A DNA stretch of 64,000 nucleotides from Cytobacillus oceanisediminis (GTDB lineage Bacteria > Bacillota > Bacilli > Bacillales > Cytobacillaceae), in assembly GCF_003182355.1 (NCBI RefSeq), contig NZ_QGTW01000004.1, forward strand, positions 124,001-188,000, in the 5' to 3' direction. The notes beneath the pieces are model-generated. The model was not told the origin of the DNA. It worked only from the letters and a program-made list of their open reading frames with translations, and did not search any database. Made by a program: the position numbers and the translations under genes. Below are positions 1 through 8,448 of the stretch, one piece after another (positions within the stretch are counted from its first letter, which is position 1; each line of letters opens with the position of its first letter).

Positions 1-68
1 TGGAAGATGCGGTGCTGGATTATGAAAATGATATTTTAATTCATGAAAAAAGCACGATTTCAAAATAA
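1..68 (+). CDS. C-terminal end of an upstream gene (unknown)
   Basis: From base 3 the frame reads about 21 residues (EDAVLDYENDILIHEKSTISK) and stops at TAA 66-68, 60 bases before the IclR gene and on the same strand. It is probably the tail of a preceding gene in the sugar-acid island. The fragment is too short to assign a family, and the reading frame choice rests only on its being open to the window edge. Confidence 0.35.
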   Translation, partial: EDAVLDYENDILIHEKSTISK

Positions 69-128
69 GGCAAGCTCGTCAAATATCCTGTAAAATTAGG
101 CTAAATAGAACTAGAGGAGTGAGCAATA

Positions 129-896
129 ATGCCTATTATCCAATCAGTGGAACGCGCATTAAAAATAATGGATTTATTTGACGAGCGGGAGAGAGAATTA
201 TCCATTACTGAAATCAGCAAACGAATGAACCTTCATAAAAGTACAGTTCATTCGCTCTTAAAAACCTTACAGGAACAACGGTATATCTCACAAAATGAGG
301 AGAATGGGAAATATCGGCTTGGGCTTAAGCTCTTTGAACGGGGCAATATGGTCCTGAGCAACTTTGATTTGCGGAAAGTAGCCAGAAAGCATCTTGAAAG
401 ACTATCCGCTACGACGAACTTAACCGTGCACCTTGTGATCCTGGACGGACAGGAAGGTGTTTATATCGATAAAGTGGAAGGAAGCGGTGTTACCGTCTTA
501 TATTCCCGCATTGGCCGGCGTGTCCCGGTTCATACAAGCGCGGTAGGCAAATCACTTATTTCAACGAAAACAGACGCCGAACTGGATCAGTTCCTTAAAA
601 ACTATCAATACACAAAACAAACACCGAAATCAATCAGCTCAAAAGAAGAATTATTAGAGGAAATCAACCATGTCCGGACGGCCGGATATTCAGTGGATAA
701 TGAAGAAAACGAACCAGGCATTGTCTGTTTCGCAGTTCCGATTAAAGATTATTCGGGCAAAGTTATAGCAGGCATAAGCATGTCTATGCCGGCTACAAAA
801 GTAACAGATGAAATCCGCGAACATTACGTTGGCATTTTAAAAGATTGCAGCAACAGCATTTCGCAGGATCTCGGTTATGAGTATCAAAAAATTTAA
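129..896 (+). CDS. IclR-family transcriptional regulator
   Basis: 255 aa with the standard IclR layout: a winged helix-turn-helix over about residues 5-60 (ALKIMDLF, then LSITEISKRMNLHKSTVHSLL) and an effector-binding domain over about 75-250 (PVHTSAVGKSL and GIVCFAVPI motifs). A GAGGAG ribosome site precedes ATG 129. It heads a run of sugar-acid catabolic genes on the same strand, so it is the likely local regulator, responding to a 2-keto-3-deoxy acid or the sugar acid itself. KdgR of enterics is the closest functional precedent. The effector is an inference. Confidence 0.9.
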   Translation: MPIIQSVERALKIMDLFDERERELSITEISKRMNLHKSTVHSLLKTLQEQRYISQNEENGKYRLGLKLFERGNMVLSNFDLRKVARKHLERLSATTNLTVHLVILDGQEGVYIDKVEGSGVTVLYSRIGRRVPVHTSAVGKSLISTKTDAELDQFLKNYQYTKQTPKSISSKEELLEEINHVRTAGYSVDNEENEPGIVCFAVPIKDYSGKVIAGISMSMPATKVTDEIREHYVGILKDCSNSISQDLGYEYQKI

Positions 897-931
897 AAAA
901 TGACAATCTGGTCATTCAGGAGGAATAAACA

Positions 932-1828
932 ATGAGAATTATTCGCTACCTAAAAGAAAATGAAAAACAGCTTGCAGCTGTGACAAGTGAAAATGAAGTA
1001 GCAGACCTTCCATTCAACGATTTTATGTCGTTGATTGACAAGGCACGTGAAAATAATAGAACGGCATTTGACATTGTAAAACAAATTGCGGCTGAAACAG
1101 AAAAGCAGCCATTGGATGGTCTTCAGTTAACAACCCCAATCGATGCTCCAGAAGTGTGGGCATCAGGCGTGACATACAAAAAAAGCAGAGAAGCGCGAAA
1201 CTATGAAGCCACACAAGGAAAGCTTGATCGTGAGACGTTTTATGACAAAGTCTATGATGCCGTACGCCCGGAAATTTTCTTTAAATCAACTGCTGCAAGA
1301 ACAGTAGGTCCGAATGATGCTGTTTACCTCCGTTCTGATTCCAGCTGGCAAATTCCTGAGCCTGAGCTGGGGCTGGTTATTGATAAAGAGGGCAATGTCC
1401 TTGGCTACACAGCTGGCAACGACATGAGCTGCCGGGACATTGAAGGAGAAAACCCGCTTTACCTGCCGCAGGCAAAGGTTTGGAAAAACTCTTGCTCCAT
1501 CGGGCCGGCTATTGTACTGGCAGATGCTGTATCAGACCCTTATGAGTTCCAAATTATTTGCCGCATTTACCGCGATGAAGAGCTTGTTTTTTACGGGGAT
1601 GCACAAGTTAATCAGCTGAAACGTACGCTGGATGAGCTTGTCCATTACTTAGTGCTTGATAATGAAATTTTTGACGGAACGGTACTCCTGACAGGAACGT
1701 GTGTTGTCCCGCCAAATGAATTTACATTAGCCGAAAATGACCGGATTGAAATTGAAATTCCTGGAATCGGCGTCCTGAATAACCCGGTTGTCCAAAGTGA
1801 AAAAGCGAGGCAAGCAGCTAAGGGGTGA
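932..1828 (+). CDS. FAH-fold 2-keto-3-deoxy-pentonate dehydratase-like protein
   Basis: 298 aa of the fumarylacetoacetate hydrolase superfamily. The catalytic core spans about residues 70-290. The acidic metal ligands lie in PEPELGLVID, and the motifs NDMSCRDIEGENPLYLPQAK and GTCVVPP follow. This subgroup, with the RPEIFFK and EGENPLYLPQ signatures, resembles archaeal KdaD and bacterial XylX-type enzymes that dehydrate 2-keto-3-deoxy-D-arabinonate/xylonate to 2-oxoglutarate semialdehyde. A gene for the next enzyme, the semialdehyde dehydrogenase, lies at 3756, which supports a Weimberg-type step. A second FAH protein (9427) is a different subgroup. An AGGAGG site precedes ATG 932. The exact substrate is inferred. 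Confidence 0.8.
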   Translation: MRIIRYLKENEKQLAAVTSENEVADLPFNDFMSLIDKARENNRTAFDIVKQIAAETEKQPLDGLQLTTPIDAPEVWASGVTYKKSREARNYEATQGKLDRETFYDKVYDAVRPEIFFKSTAARTVGPNDAVYLRSDSSWQIPEPELGLVIDKEGNVLGYTAGNDMSCRDIEGENPLYLPQAKVWKNSCSIGPAIVLADAVSDPYEFQIICRIYRDEELVFYGDAQVNQLKRTLDELVHYLVLDNEIFDGTVLLTGTCVVPPNEFTLAENDRIEIEIPGIGVLNNPVVQSEKARQAAKG

Positions 1829-1832
1829 GGAA

Positions 1833-2129
1833 ATGAGTGAGTATAAAACACTTTATTTAAACGAGAAAGATAGTGTAGCTGTCGCTCTTTCAGATATACC
1901 TGCAGATGCTGAAGTGATTGTCAAAACGGAGGGCAGCGAAAAAACGGTTAGGATTCTTGAACCCATCCGCTTTGGCCATAAGTTCGCAGTCAGAGCGATT
2001 CCCCAGGGGGATGACATTATTAAATATGGAGAGGTGATCGGGGCAGCACTATTCCCGATCGATGCCGGGGAACACGTCCATGTCCATAACCTTGAAGGCA
2101 AAAGAGGAAGAGGTGACAAAGTTGTTTAA
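1833..2129 (+). CDS. Altronate dehydratase-type small (SAF domain) subunit
   Basis: 98 aa matching the N-terminal SAF domain of UxaA: DSVAVALSDIPADAEV, RFGHKFAVRAIPQGDDIIKYGEVIGAA and AGEHVHVHNLE. In split UxaA-type hydro-lyases this domain is a separate small protein placed just before the catalytic part, as here. ATG 1833 follows GGGGTGAGG with good spacing and sits 4 bases after the previous stop. The upstream in-frame TTG at 1788 lies inside the previous gene and lacks a ribosome site. The gene overlaps the start of the large subunit by 8 bases, so translation is probably coupled. Confidence 0.88.
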   Translation: MSEYKTLYLNEKDSVAVALSDIPADAEVIVKTEGSEKTVRILEPIRFGHKFAVRAIPQGDDIIKYGEVIGAALFPIDAGEHVHVHNLEGKRGRGDKVV

Positions 2130-3294
2130 TGAGAAACTTCAGTTTTGGGGTTACCGCCGTCCTGATGGCCGTGTTGGCGTAAGAAATCATGTGCTGATCC
2201 TGCCAACTATTACTTGCGCGACGCAAACTGCCCAGCGGGTGACGGAGCTTGTCAGCGGAACCGTAACATTCATTCACCAGCATGGCTGTGCCCAGGTTGG
2301 AACGGATTATGACCAGACGGCAAGAACCTACGCCGGAATGGGAATGAACCCAAATGTATATGGTGTTATCGTTCTCGGCCTTGGATGCGAAACCCACCAG
2401 GCACACCGTATTGGCGATGAGATCGCTAAATGCGGCAAGCCGGTGGAAACCGTCTCCATCCAGGATCATGGCGGTACGCTTCAAACCATTGCCGAGGTGG
2501 CAAAGATAGCGGTGAAAATGGTTCAGGATGCTTCGATGGTACAGCGGGAGCTATGCGATTTCAGCGAATTGATCGTCGGCACAGAATGCGGGGGATCTGA
2601 TGCATGCTCCGGCCTTTCGGCAAACCCTGCTGTTGGACGCACGAGCGATTTGATTGTTGAACAGGGCGGGACAGCTATTTTAGCCGAAACAACCGAATTA
2701 ATTGGTGCAGAGCATTTGCTTGCCAACCGTGCAGCTAATGACTCAGTTGCGAAAAAAGCTTATGCCGTCATTAAAATGATGGAAAATCGTTCGATCCAAA
2801 TGGGTGTGGACATCCGCACGGGCAATCCAAGCCCGGGCAACATTGAGGGCGGCTTAAGTTCACTGGAGGAAAAGTCGCTGGGAGCTGCGACAAAATCGGG
2901 TACAACACGATTGGAAGAAGTCATTGACTATGCACAAAAACCTACAAAAAAAGGACTGGTCTGGATGGATACGCCCGGCCATGACATTGAACAGCTAACG
3001 GGTATGGTTGCTGGCGGCGCGCAAATTGTCCTGTTTACCAGCGGGCGTGGAACACCCACCGGATCACCAATCGCTCCGGTTATTAAAATCTCAACAAACA
3101 CACCAATGTTCGAACGCATGAATGAAAACATGGATCTTGATGCCGGCACCATCGTAGACGGCAAAGAAACGGTCGCCGATGTAGGCGGGCGTATCATGAA
3201 TGAAATTCAAGCTGTAGCAAATGGCAAATTGACAAAAGCGGAGATTTTGAAACAGCATGACTTCGGAATCTGGCGAATTGGTCCGACATTTTAA
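2122..3294 (+). CDS. uxaA: UxaA-family altronate/sugar-acid dehydratase, large subunit
   Basis: About 390 aa and the catalytic part of the UxaA/D-altronate (or galactarate-type) dehydratase family: GYRRPDGRVGVRNHVLI at the N-terminus, the Cys/His-rich GLGCETHQ and GTECGGSDACSG segments expected for the Fe-binding active site, then GNIEGGLSSLEEKSLG and FTSGRGTPTG. Start chosen at TTG 2122 because a full GAGGTGA ribosome site (2110-2116) sits 5 bases upstream; GTG 2113 is part of that site. Product would be 2-keto-3-deoxygluconate or a relative, feeding KdgK and Eda downstream. Substrate (altronate or another aldonate) is not decidable from sequence. Confidence 0.85.
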   Translation: MFNEKLQFWGYRRPDGRVGVRNHVLILPTITCATQTAQRVTELVSGTVTFIHQHGCAQVGTDYDQTARTYAGMGMNPNVYGVIVLGLGCETHQAHRIGDEIAKCGKPVETVSIQDHGGTLQTIAEVAKIAVKMVQDASMVQRELCDFSELIVGTECGGSDACSGLSANPAVGRTSDLIVEQGGTAILAETTELIGAEHLLANRAANDSVAKKAYAVIKMMENRSIQMGVDIRTGNPSPGNIEGGLSSLEEKSLGAATKSGTTRLEEVIDYAQKPTKKGLVWMDTPGHDIEQLTGMVAGGAQIVLFTSGRGTPTGSPIAPVIKISTNTPMFERMNENMDLDAGTIVDGKETVADVGGRIMNEIQAVANGKLTKAEILKQHDFGIWRIGPTF

Positions 3295-3300
3295 TAAAAG

Positions 3301-3612
3301 GCTCTGCATTTACCAACTGGAATTAGAAAAAACCGGCTAAATTACTGAAATTAGCAGATTTTCAGACTCGAATTAGCGGGTCGAATAACATTTACCGGCC
3401 ATTTTCAGAAAAATTCCGGTCAAACTAGAGCATTTACCGGCCGAAATTAGAAAAATACCGGCCAAACTACCGGATTTACCGGCCAAACGGTATTCTGCAG
3501 CAACTCAAATTTGGTTTAACGGCCAAATTCATGATTTTATCGGCCAAAAACGGCCAGTTATCGGCCAAATCCAAAGGTTTAACGGCTAAACTGCTAGATT
3601 TAACGGCCAAAT
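3301..3612. repeat. 21-bp periodic array, core word TTTACCGGCCAAA
   Basis: Copies of a word close to TTWACCGGCCAAA recur with GGCC/GGTC at 3397, 3418, 3439, 3460 and 3481, then 3521, 3542, 3563, 3584 and 3605. The step is 21 bp, except one missing copy with a one-base slip. More degenerate copies lie at about 3335-3380. The 8-10 bp between words are not conserved. There is no dyad and no credible coding frame. Confidence 0.85.
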
Positions 3613-3640
3613 GTTTGTTTAGCAGGATTATTCAGCATCC

Positions 3641-3713
3641 AGCGGGGAGACCCCGCAAACCGGACCGCCGGCAGTTGGCTGAGCCCCTTAAGGGGGAATC
3701 AACAGGCAAGTTT
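3641..3713. repeat. Partial copy of the CCTGTTGATT/AATCAACAGG intergenic repeat
   Basis: The segment carries AGCGGGGAGACCCCGC and ends in GGAATCAACAGG, matching the right part of the fuller copy at 24012-24153. The left terminus is missing. It lies directly after the 21-bp array and before the dehydrogenase gene. Confidence 0.7.
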
Positions 3714-3755
3714 ACCAGACTTAACAATGCCTATTAAAAAGGAGAGGGTTTAAAC

Positions 3756-5222
3756 ATGAAAACGACAATCGAAACAAAAACGTATAGCAACTTTATTAAT
3801 AATGAATGGAAAGAATCAGCATCCGGGAAAGTCATTACAAGCATTAATCCTGCCAATAAGGAAGCAGTCGGCTACGTTCAAAATTCTACTGAAGAAGAAT
3901 TAAACCAGGCGGTAGAGGCAGCACACAACGCGAAAAAGGCGTGGCGCAAGCTGGGCCAGGCAGCAAGAGGCCAGCTATTGTTCCAAACAGCAAACCTTCT
4001 GGAAGCAAGACTGGATGAAATTGCCGAATCCATGACAAGGGAAATGGGCAAAACCCTGCCAGAAGCAAAAGGAGAGACAGCAAGAGGGATTGCGATTCTT
4101 CGTTACTATGCAGGGGAAGGAATGCGCAAAGATGGAGATGTGATTCCATCCACAGATAAAGATGCCCTTATGTTCACAAAGCGTACTCCGCTTGGCGTTG
4201 TGGGTGTCATTACTCCTTGGAATTTCCCTGTTGCCATTCCAATCTGGAAAATCGCTCCTGCCCTTGTATATGGAAATACAGTTGTATTCAAGCCTGCAAG
4301 TGAAGCGGCTGTTACTGCTGCAATGGTGGTTGAGTGCTTTGCAGAAGCAGGCTTCCCTGAAGGTGTCTTAAACTTCGTAACGGGTTCAGGCTCTGTTATA
4401 GGCCAGGGATTGATCGATCACCCTAAATTGAACGCCATTACGTTTACAGGATCAGAAAGTGTCGGACAGAGTGTAGCGAAAGCAGCTGCTGCGCGCGGCA
4501 TCAAATTCCAGCTTGAAATGGGCGGCAAGAACCCTGTTATCGTTTCGAAAAATGCCAATCTTGACCTGGCTGTTGAAGCAGTCATCAGCGGAGGATTCCG
4601 CTCTTCCGGCCAAAAATGTACAGCATCAAGCCGTGTCATCGTAGAATCCGAAGTCTATAACGAATTTAAGCAAAAACTAATAGAAGCAACTAAAAAAATC
4701 ACAGTCGGCAATGGGCTTGAAGAGGGCATCTGGATGGGGCCTTGTGCAAGTGAAAGCCAATTCAACACGTTCAATAAGTACATTGAGATCGGGAAAAACG
4801 AAGGTGCAAGACTGGTCCATGGCGGCGAAGTGCTGACAGGCGGAGAATATGATAACGGCTTCTTCGTTAAACCGGCAATTTTTGAAGAAGTGACACCAGA
4901 TATGACGATTGCCCAGGAAGAGATTTTCGGGCCGGTAGTCGCTCTTATTAGAGCCGTTGACCTGGAAGAGGCAATCGATTTGGCGAACAATACGAAATAT
5001 GGATTGAGCGCATCCATTTTTACATCAGATATCAGCTCCATTTTGGAATTCATTGATGAAATCGAAGCGGGGCTTGTCCGTATTAATGCGGAAAGCGCAG
5101 GAGTAGAGCTGCAGGCGCCATTCGGCGGCATGAAAGCCTCAAGCACAGGCTCACGCGAACAGGGGGAAGCCGCGAAAGAATTCTATACAGCCATTAAAAC
5201 CGTTTTCATCAAAGGTTCTTAA
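3756..5222 (+). CDS. gucD: 2-oxoglutarate semialdehyde dehydrogenase (aldehyde dehydrogenase)
   Basis: 488 aa NAD(P)-dependent aldehyde dehydrogenase. Residues seen: Asn156 in TPWNFP, the general base Glu254 in QLEMGGKNP, and nucleophile Cys288 in SSGQKCTAS. Length and motif spelling match B. subtilis GucD (YcbD), which oxidises 2-oxoglutarate semialdehyde in glucarate/galactarate degradation. Here it would finish a pentonate or sugar-diacid route to 2-oxoglutarate, taking the product of the FAH-type dehydratase at 932 or of a DHDPS-family keto-deoxy-acid dehydratase. ATG 3756 follows AAGGAGAGGG. It is separated from the preceding gene by 460 bp of repeats, so it probably has its own promoter. 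Confidence 0.88.
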   Translation: MKTTIETKTYSNFINNEWKESASGKVITSINPANKEAVGYVQNSTEEELNQAVEAAHNAKKAWRKLGQAARGQLLFQTANLLEARLDEIAESMTREMGKTLPEAKGETARGIAILRYYAGEGMRKDGDVIPSTDKDALMFTKRTPLGVVGVITPWNFPVAIPIWKIAPALVYGNTVVFKPASEAAVTAAMVVECFAEAGFPEGVLNFVTGSGSVIGQGLIDHPKLNAITFTGSESVGQSVAKAAAARGIKFQLEMGGKNPVIVSKNANLDLAVEAVISGGFRSSGQKCTASSRVIVESEVYNEFKQKLIEATKKITVGNGLEEGIWMGPCASESQFNTFNKYIEIGKNEGARLVHGGEVLTGGEYDNGFFVKPAIFEEVTPDMTIAQEEIFGPVVALIRAVDLEEAIDLANNTKYGLSASIFTSDISSILEFIDEIEAGLVRINAESAGVELQAPFGGMKASSTGSREQGEAAKEFYTAIKTVFIKGS

Positions 5223-5294
5223 TAAACCGGAGAAAAAAACATGTTCATATTTTCATCTCTATTAATCAAGTAATGCATAGAGATCTATTCAACC

Positions 5295-5335
5295 ATAAAA
5301 AGGAGATTTCCGGAATAGAAATCTCCTTTTTATAA
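5295..5335 (+). terminator. Intercistronic hairpin with T-tract
   Basis: AAAAAGGAGATTTC (5297-5310) pairs with GAAATCTCCTTTTT (5317-5330) around a short loop, a perfect stem ending in a T run. It lies between the semialdehyde dehydrogenase and dgoD, only 20 bases before the dgoD start, so it probably ends the upstream transcript or tunes read-through. Confidence 0.85.
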
Positions 5336-5355
5336 AAATGTTGCGAGGTGCCCAT

Positions 5356-6504
5356 ATGAAAATTACGAAACTTTCATTATACAAAGTTCCGCCGCGCTGG
5401 CTGTTTTTAAAGATTGATACGGACGAAGGCATTTCCGGGTGGGGAGAGCCAGTTGTTGAAGGACGTGCTGAAACAGTGAAGGCGGCAGTTACTGAGCTTT
5501 CCGATTATATCATTGGACGAAACCCCAATGACATCGAAGACATATGGCAAACACTGTACCGGGGCGGCTTTTACCGGGGCGGCCCGATTTTAATGAGTGC
5601 CATCTCCGGCATTGAGCAGGCTCTCTGGGATATTAAAGGCAAGTATTACAACATACCAGTCTATGAAATGCTTGGCGGTAAAGCGCGCCAGAAAATTAAA
5701 GTGTATTCATGGATCGGAGGCGACCGGCCGGCCGATGTTGCTGCGGCAGCAAAAGAAAAACAAGAACAGGGTTTTCAAGCCGTTAAAATGAATGCCTCGG
5801 AAGAAATGAACTACATAGACAGCTTTTCAAAAGTGGATGCAGTCATTGAGCGCGTAGCATCGATTCGCGAGGCGCTGGGAAAAGATTTTGGAATCGGCGT
5901 TGATTTTCACGGCCGGATTCATAAAACAATGGCCAAAACGCTTGTGAAAGAGCTTGAGCCGTACCGGCCTATGTTCATTGAAGAACCGGTGCTGCCGGAA
6001 AATAATGAAGCTCTTCGTGAAATAGCGCTTCATACGACCTGCCCGATTGCAACCGGAGAAAGAATGTATACGCGCTGGGGATTTAAGCAGCTTCTTCAAG
6101 ACGGATATGTGGATATTATCCAGCCTGATCTTTCCCACACAGGCGGTATTTTGGAAGGAAAGAAAATAGCCGCGATGGCTGAAGCCTATGATGTGTCCAT
6201 TGCGCCGCATTGTCCATTGGGCCCAATGACACTTGCTTCATCGGTTCATCTGGATGCCTCTACTCCAAATTTCATCATCCAGGAGCAAAGCCTTGGCATT
6301 CACTATAACCAGGGAATGGACATTCTGGATTATATAAATAATCCTGAGATATTTGCCTATAAAGATGGCTATGTAAATATTCCGGATCAGCCTGGCCTTG
6401 GAATCGACATAAATGAAGAAAAAGTAAAGCAGGCAGCGGAAGTCGGGCATGACTGGAAAAACCCTATTTGGCGCCATGAAGATGGCAGCATTGCCGAATG
6501 GTAA
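5356..6504 (+). CDS. dgoD: D-galactonate dehydratase
   Basis: 382 aa enolase-superfamily enzyme, the same length as E. coli DgoD and similar throughout (MKITK.. PPRW..LKI.TDEG..GWGEP at the start, WRHED.S.AEW at the end). Metal ligands Asp183 (VDFHGR), Glu209 (IEEPV) and Glu235 (ATGER), plus His185 and His285 (APHCPLG), are all present. It converts D-galactonate to 2-keto-3-deoxy-galactonate. ATG 5356 was chosen over ATG 5338 because GAGGTG lies between them and the protein then aligns with DgoD. Downstream aldolase and kinase genes can use the product. Confidence 0.93.
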   Translation: MKITKLSLYKVPPRWLFLKIDTDEGISGWGEPVVEGRAETVKAAVTELSDYIIGRNPNDIEDIWQTLYRGGFYRGGPILMSAISGIEQALWDIKGKYYNIPVYEMLGGKARQKIKVYSWIGGDRPADVAAAAKEKQEQGFQAVKMNASEEMNYIDSFSKVDAVIERVASIREALGKDFGIGVDFHGRIHKTMAKTLVKELEPYRPMFIEEPVLPENNEALREIALHTTCPIATGERMYTRWGFKQLLQDGYVDIIQPDLSHTGGILEGKKIAAMAEAYDVSIAPHCPLGPMTLASSVHLDASTPNFIIQEQSLGIHYNQGMDILDYINNPEIFAYKDGYVNIPDQPGLGIDINEEKVKQAAEVGHDWKNPIWRHEDGSIAEW

Positions 6505-6523
6505 GGAGAAGGAGGAGAGCATA

Positions 6524-7435
6524 ATGAGCTTTCATGGAATCATCCCTCCGGTTGTCACCTTATTTGACGAAGCCGGAAATCTGGATTTGGAGCTAAATAG
6601 ACGCTATATTGATAAGCTGATTTCACAGAATATTCATGGTATTTTGCTGATGGGCAGTTCAGGCGAGTTTTCTTCTCTTTCCATCGAAGAGCGGAAGCTT
6701 TATGTAAGGGAAATGATTAAACATATCCGTGGGCGCGTAAAAGTAATGGTTGGCGTGGGTCATACAGCGCTAAAGGAAGTCCTTGAACTGACTTCTTATG
6801 CAGAAGAATTGGGAGCAGATGGTGTACTGGTTGTCAGCCCTTACTATTGGAAGCTCTCAGATGAGCAGCTTTACCGTTTTTATTCAACTGTTGCCAGCCA
6901 TACTGAGCTGCCAGTGTTTATTTATAATATCCCGCAATTAACCGGACAAAATTTGCCGGTTGAGCTAATTGTAACATTGGCCAAAGATTGCCCCAATATT
7001 TCTGGCATTAAGGAAACAGTCGGTGATTTTGGCCACATTCGCCAGGTGATCACAGAGGTGAAGAAAGTCCGTCCTGACTTCCTTGTTTTCTCAGCATTTG
7101 ATGAGCATATGCTGCCTGCCCAAATGATTGGCGCAGATGGCAGCATTAACGGAAGCGCCGTTTTTGCTCCGGAAATATCTGTGGATTTATATGAATCTTA
7201 TCAAAGAGGAGATTTGGCTGAAGCGGAGAGAAACCACCAGCTGATCTCCAGGCTTATGGATGTTTACACCTATTGCCCGACGTTTTTTACAGCCATGAAA
7301 GAAGCCGTTCATCTGCGCTGGTTTGATACAGCAGCGGGGCACCGTGTTCCATTCGATGTATACCCCGCCGATTTACGTGAAAATGTTCGTAATCTATTAA
7401 AAACTATCGAAACGAAAGAAGGTATCCAACCATGA
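6524..7435 (+). CDS. DHDPS-family 2-keto-3-deoxy sugar-acid aldolase/lyase
   Basis: 303 aa (beta/alpha)8 class I aldolase family. Phosphate/carboxylate loop GSSGE at 44-48, Tyr134 in YNIPQ, and Schiff-base Lys163 in GIKETVGD. The family includes dihydrodipicolinate synthase, KDG/KDX aldolases (YagE/YjhH) and 5-keto-4-deoxyglucarate dehydratase. Context (right after dgoD, with KDG kinase later) favours cleavage or dehydration of a 2-keto-3-deoxy acid rather than lysine synthesis. ATG 6524 follows GGAGGAGAG. Its last 4 bases overlap the next start. Confidence 0.82.
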   Translation: MSFHGIIPPVVTLFDEAGNLDLELNRRYIDKLISQNIHGILLMGSSGEFSSLSIEERKLYVREMIKHIRGRVKVMVGVGHTALKEVLELTSYAEELGADGVLVVSPYYWKLSDEQLYRFYSTVASHTELPVFIYNIPQLTGQNLPVELIVTLAKDCPNISGIKETVGDFGHIRQVITEVKKVRPDFLVFSAFDEHMLPAQMIGADGSINGSAVFAPEISVDLYESYQRGDLAEAERNHQLISRLMDVYTYCPTFFTAMKEAVHLRWFDTAAGHRVPFDVYPADLRENVRNLLKTIETKEGIQP

Positions 7436-8379
7436 AAGAATCCCGCGAATTGCTTGAACAATTAGGCTACCCATCCAGTGATTTTCAAGAATTGCCGACA
7501 TCTGCAAAAAGATTTCCGGACGGTGCACAGTACCGTGTTGAAATTCCCAGTGTTGAAGGACCTGAAGCGTTAAAAGCTACGCTTGAAGAAATTGACCGCC
7601 TGGGCTTGACGATTCACCGCGTCTCCCAGGGAAGCGGCATTATGCTTCAAACAGATGAAGAAATTAAAGAAATGTGTGATCTGACAGCCGAACGAGGCAT
7701 GGAGCTAAGCTTGTTCGTAGGTCCGCGAGGCACTTGGGATATCAGTGCAGCTCCGTTTACATCGGGCGGCAAATCCCAGGCTCTTCGCCACGAAGGAGCC
7801 GATCAGCTGGTTTATGCAATGGAAGATTTAAAGCGCGGTGCTGCACTCGGCTTAAGGGGTGCGCTTGTGGCGGATGAGGGACTTCTTCTTTTAACAAAAG
7901 AAATGAAAAAGAAGGGACAACTTCCGGAGGACTTCGTTGTGAAGGTATCCGTTCAAATGGGCTCGGCCAATCCAGTATCAGTAAAATTAATGCAGGATAT
8001 TGGCGCAGATACCTACAATGTTCCTTCCGCATTGCCGCTGGCTAAACTTGCAGCCATCCGGCAGGCCATTGATATTCCGATCGATTTGTACGTAGAGGTT
8101 CCTGATAATTTCGGCGGATTTCTGCGCTACTACGAAATCCCGGAAATCATTCGGGTGCTTGCTCCAGTTTATATTAAATTCGGGCTTCGCAATCATCCGG
8201 ATGTTTATCCTTCAGGAAAACAATGGGAAAGCACAAATATCTCCCTTGTGAAAGAACGTGTCCGCCGTGCTTCCATTGGCATTCAAATGATTGAGCGCTA
8301 CTATCCGGAAGCAAAAACCTCTGAGCTTGGTGCGAAAGGGCTCGGAATTCCGAAAGTCGAAAAAACGTTAGCTAAATAA
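7432..8379 (+). CDS. TIM-barrel protein of U32-peptidase-like family, function unknown
   Basis: 315 aa, translationally coupled (ATGA) to the aldolase upstream. It shows a repeating beta/alpha pattern and conserved-looking motifs: YRVEIPSVEGP, RVSQGSGIMLQT, LFVGPRGTWDIS, VSVQMGSANP, DLYVEVPDNFGGFLRYYEIPEI and PVYIKFGLRNHPD. The segments recall proteins annotated as U32 peptidases, but I see no evidence for proteolysis. Position inside a sugar-acid operon suggests an enzyme acting on a pathway intermediate, perhaps an aldolase, isomerase or lyase. Family assignment is from memory of motif style, so treat function as unknown. Confidence 0.6.
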   Translation: MKESRELLEQLGYPSSDFQELPTSAKRFPDGAQYRVEIPSVEGPEALKATLEEIDRLGLTIHRVSQGSGIMLQTDEEIKEMCDLTAERGMELSLFVGPRGTWDISAAPFTSGGKSQALRHEGADQLVYAMEDLKRGAALGLRGALVADEGLLLLTKEMKKKGQLPEDFVVKVSVQMGSANPVSVKLMQDIGADTYNVPSALPLAKLAAIRQAIDIPIDLYVEVPDNFGGFLRYYEIPEIIRVLAPVYIKFGLRNHPDVYPSGKQWESTNISLVKERVRRASIGIQMIERYYPEAKTSELGAKGLGIPKVEKTLAK

Positions 8380-8381
8380 CA

Positions 8382-8424
8382 AAAGATCCCTGAAGCGGCC
8401 CCATGCCGTTCCAGGGATTTCTTA
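8382..8424 (+). terminator. Intercistronic hairpin (weak terminator or mRNA stabiliser)
   Basis: ATCCCTG near 8386 pairs with CAGGGAT near 8413 around an inner GCGGC..GCCG element, followed by a discontinuous T-rich run. It sits in the 69-bp gap before the 2-hydroxyacid dehydrogenase and, like the hairpin at 5295, could set the ratio of upstream to downstream products. Confidence 0.6.
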
Positions 8425-8448
8425 CTATTATTTTAGGAGTGAAATCGG

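Noticed and set aside
2062..2121. Longer N-terminus for the UxaA large subunit
   Set aside because: It would lie inside the small-subunit gene without a ribosome site, while TTG 2122 has a consensus GAGGTGA site at the right distance.
1833..3294. Frameshifted uxaA
   Set aside because: SAF and catalytic parts are commonly separate genes in this family and both have their own ribosome site.
3301..3612. CRISPR array
   Set aside because: Units are only about 12 bp with 8-10 bp between, units vary, and no cas genes occur. Same argument applies to the other 21-bp arrays.
3531..3737. 68-codon open frame through the repeats
   Set aside because: It is made entirely of the 21-bp array (seven codons per unit keeps the frame open) and the adjacent MITE-like repeat; no ribosome site.
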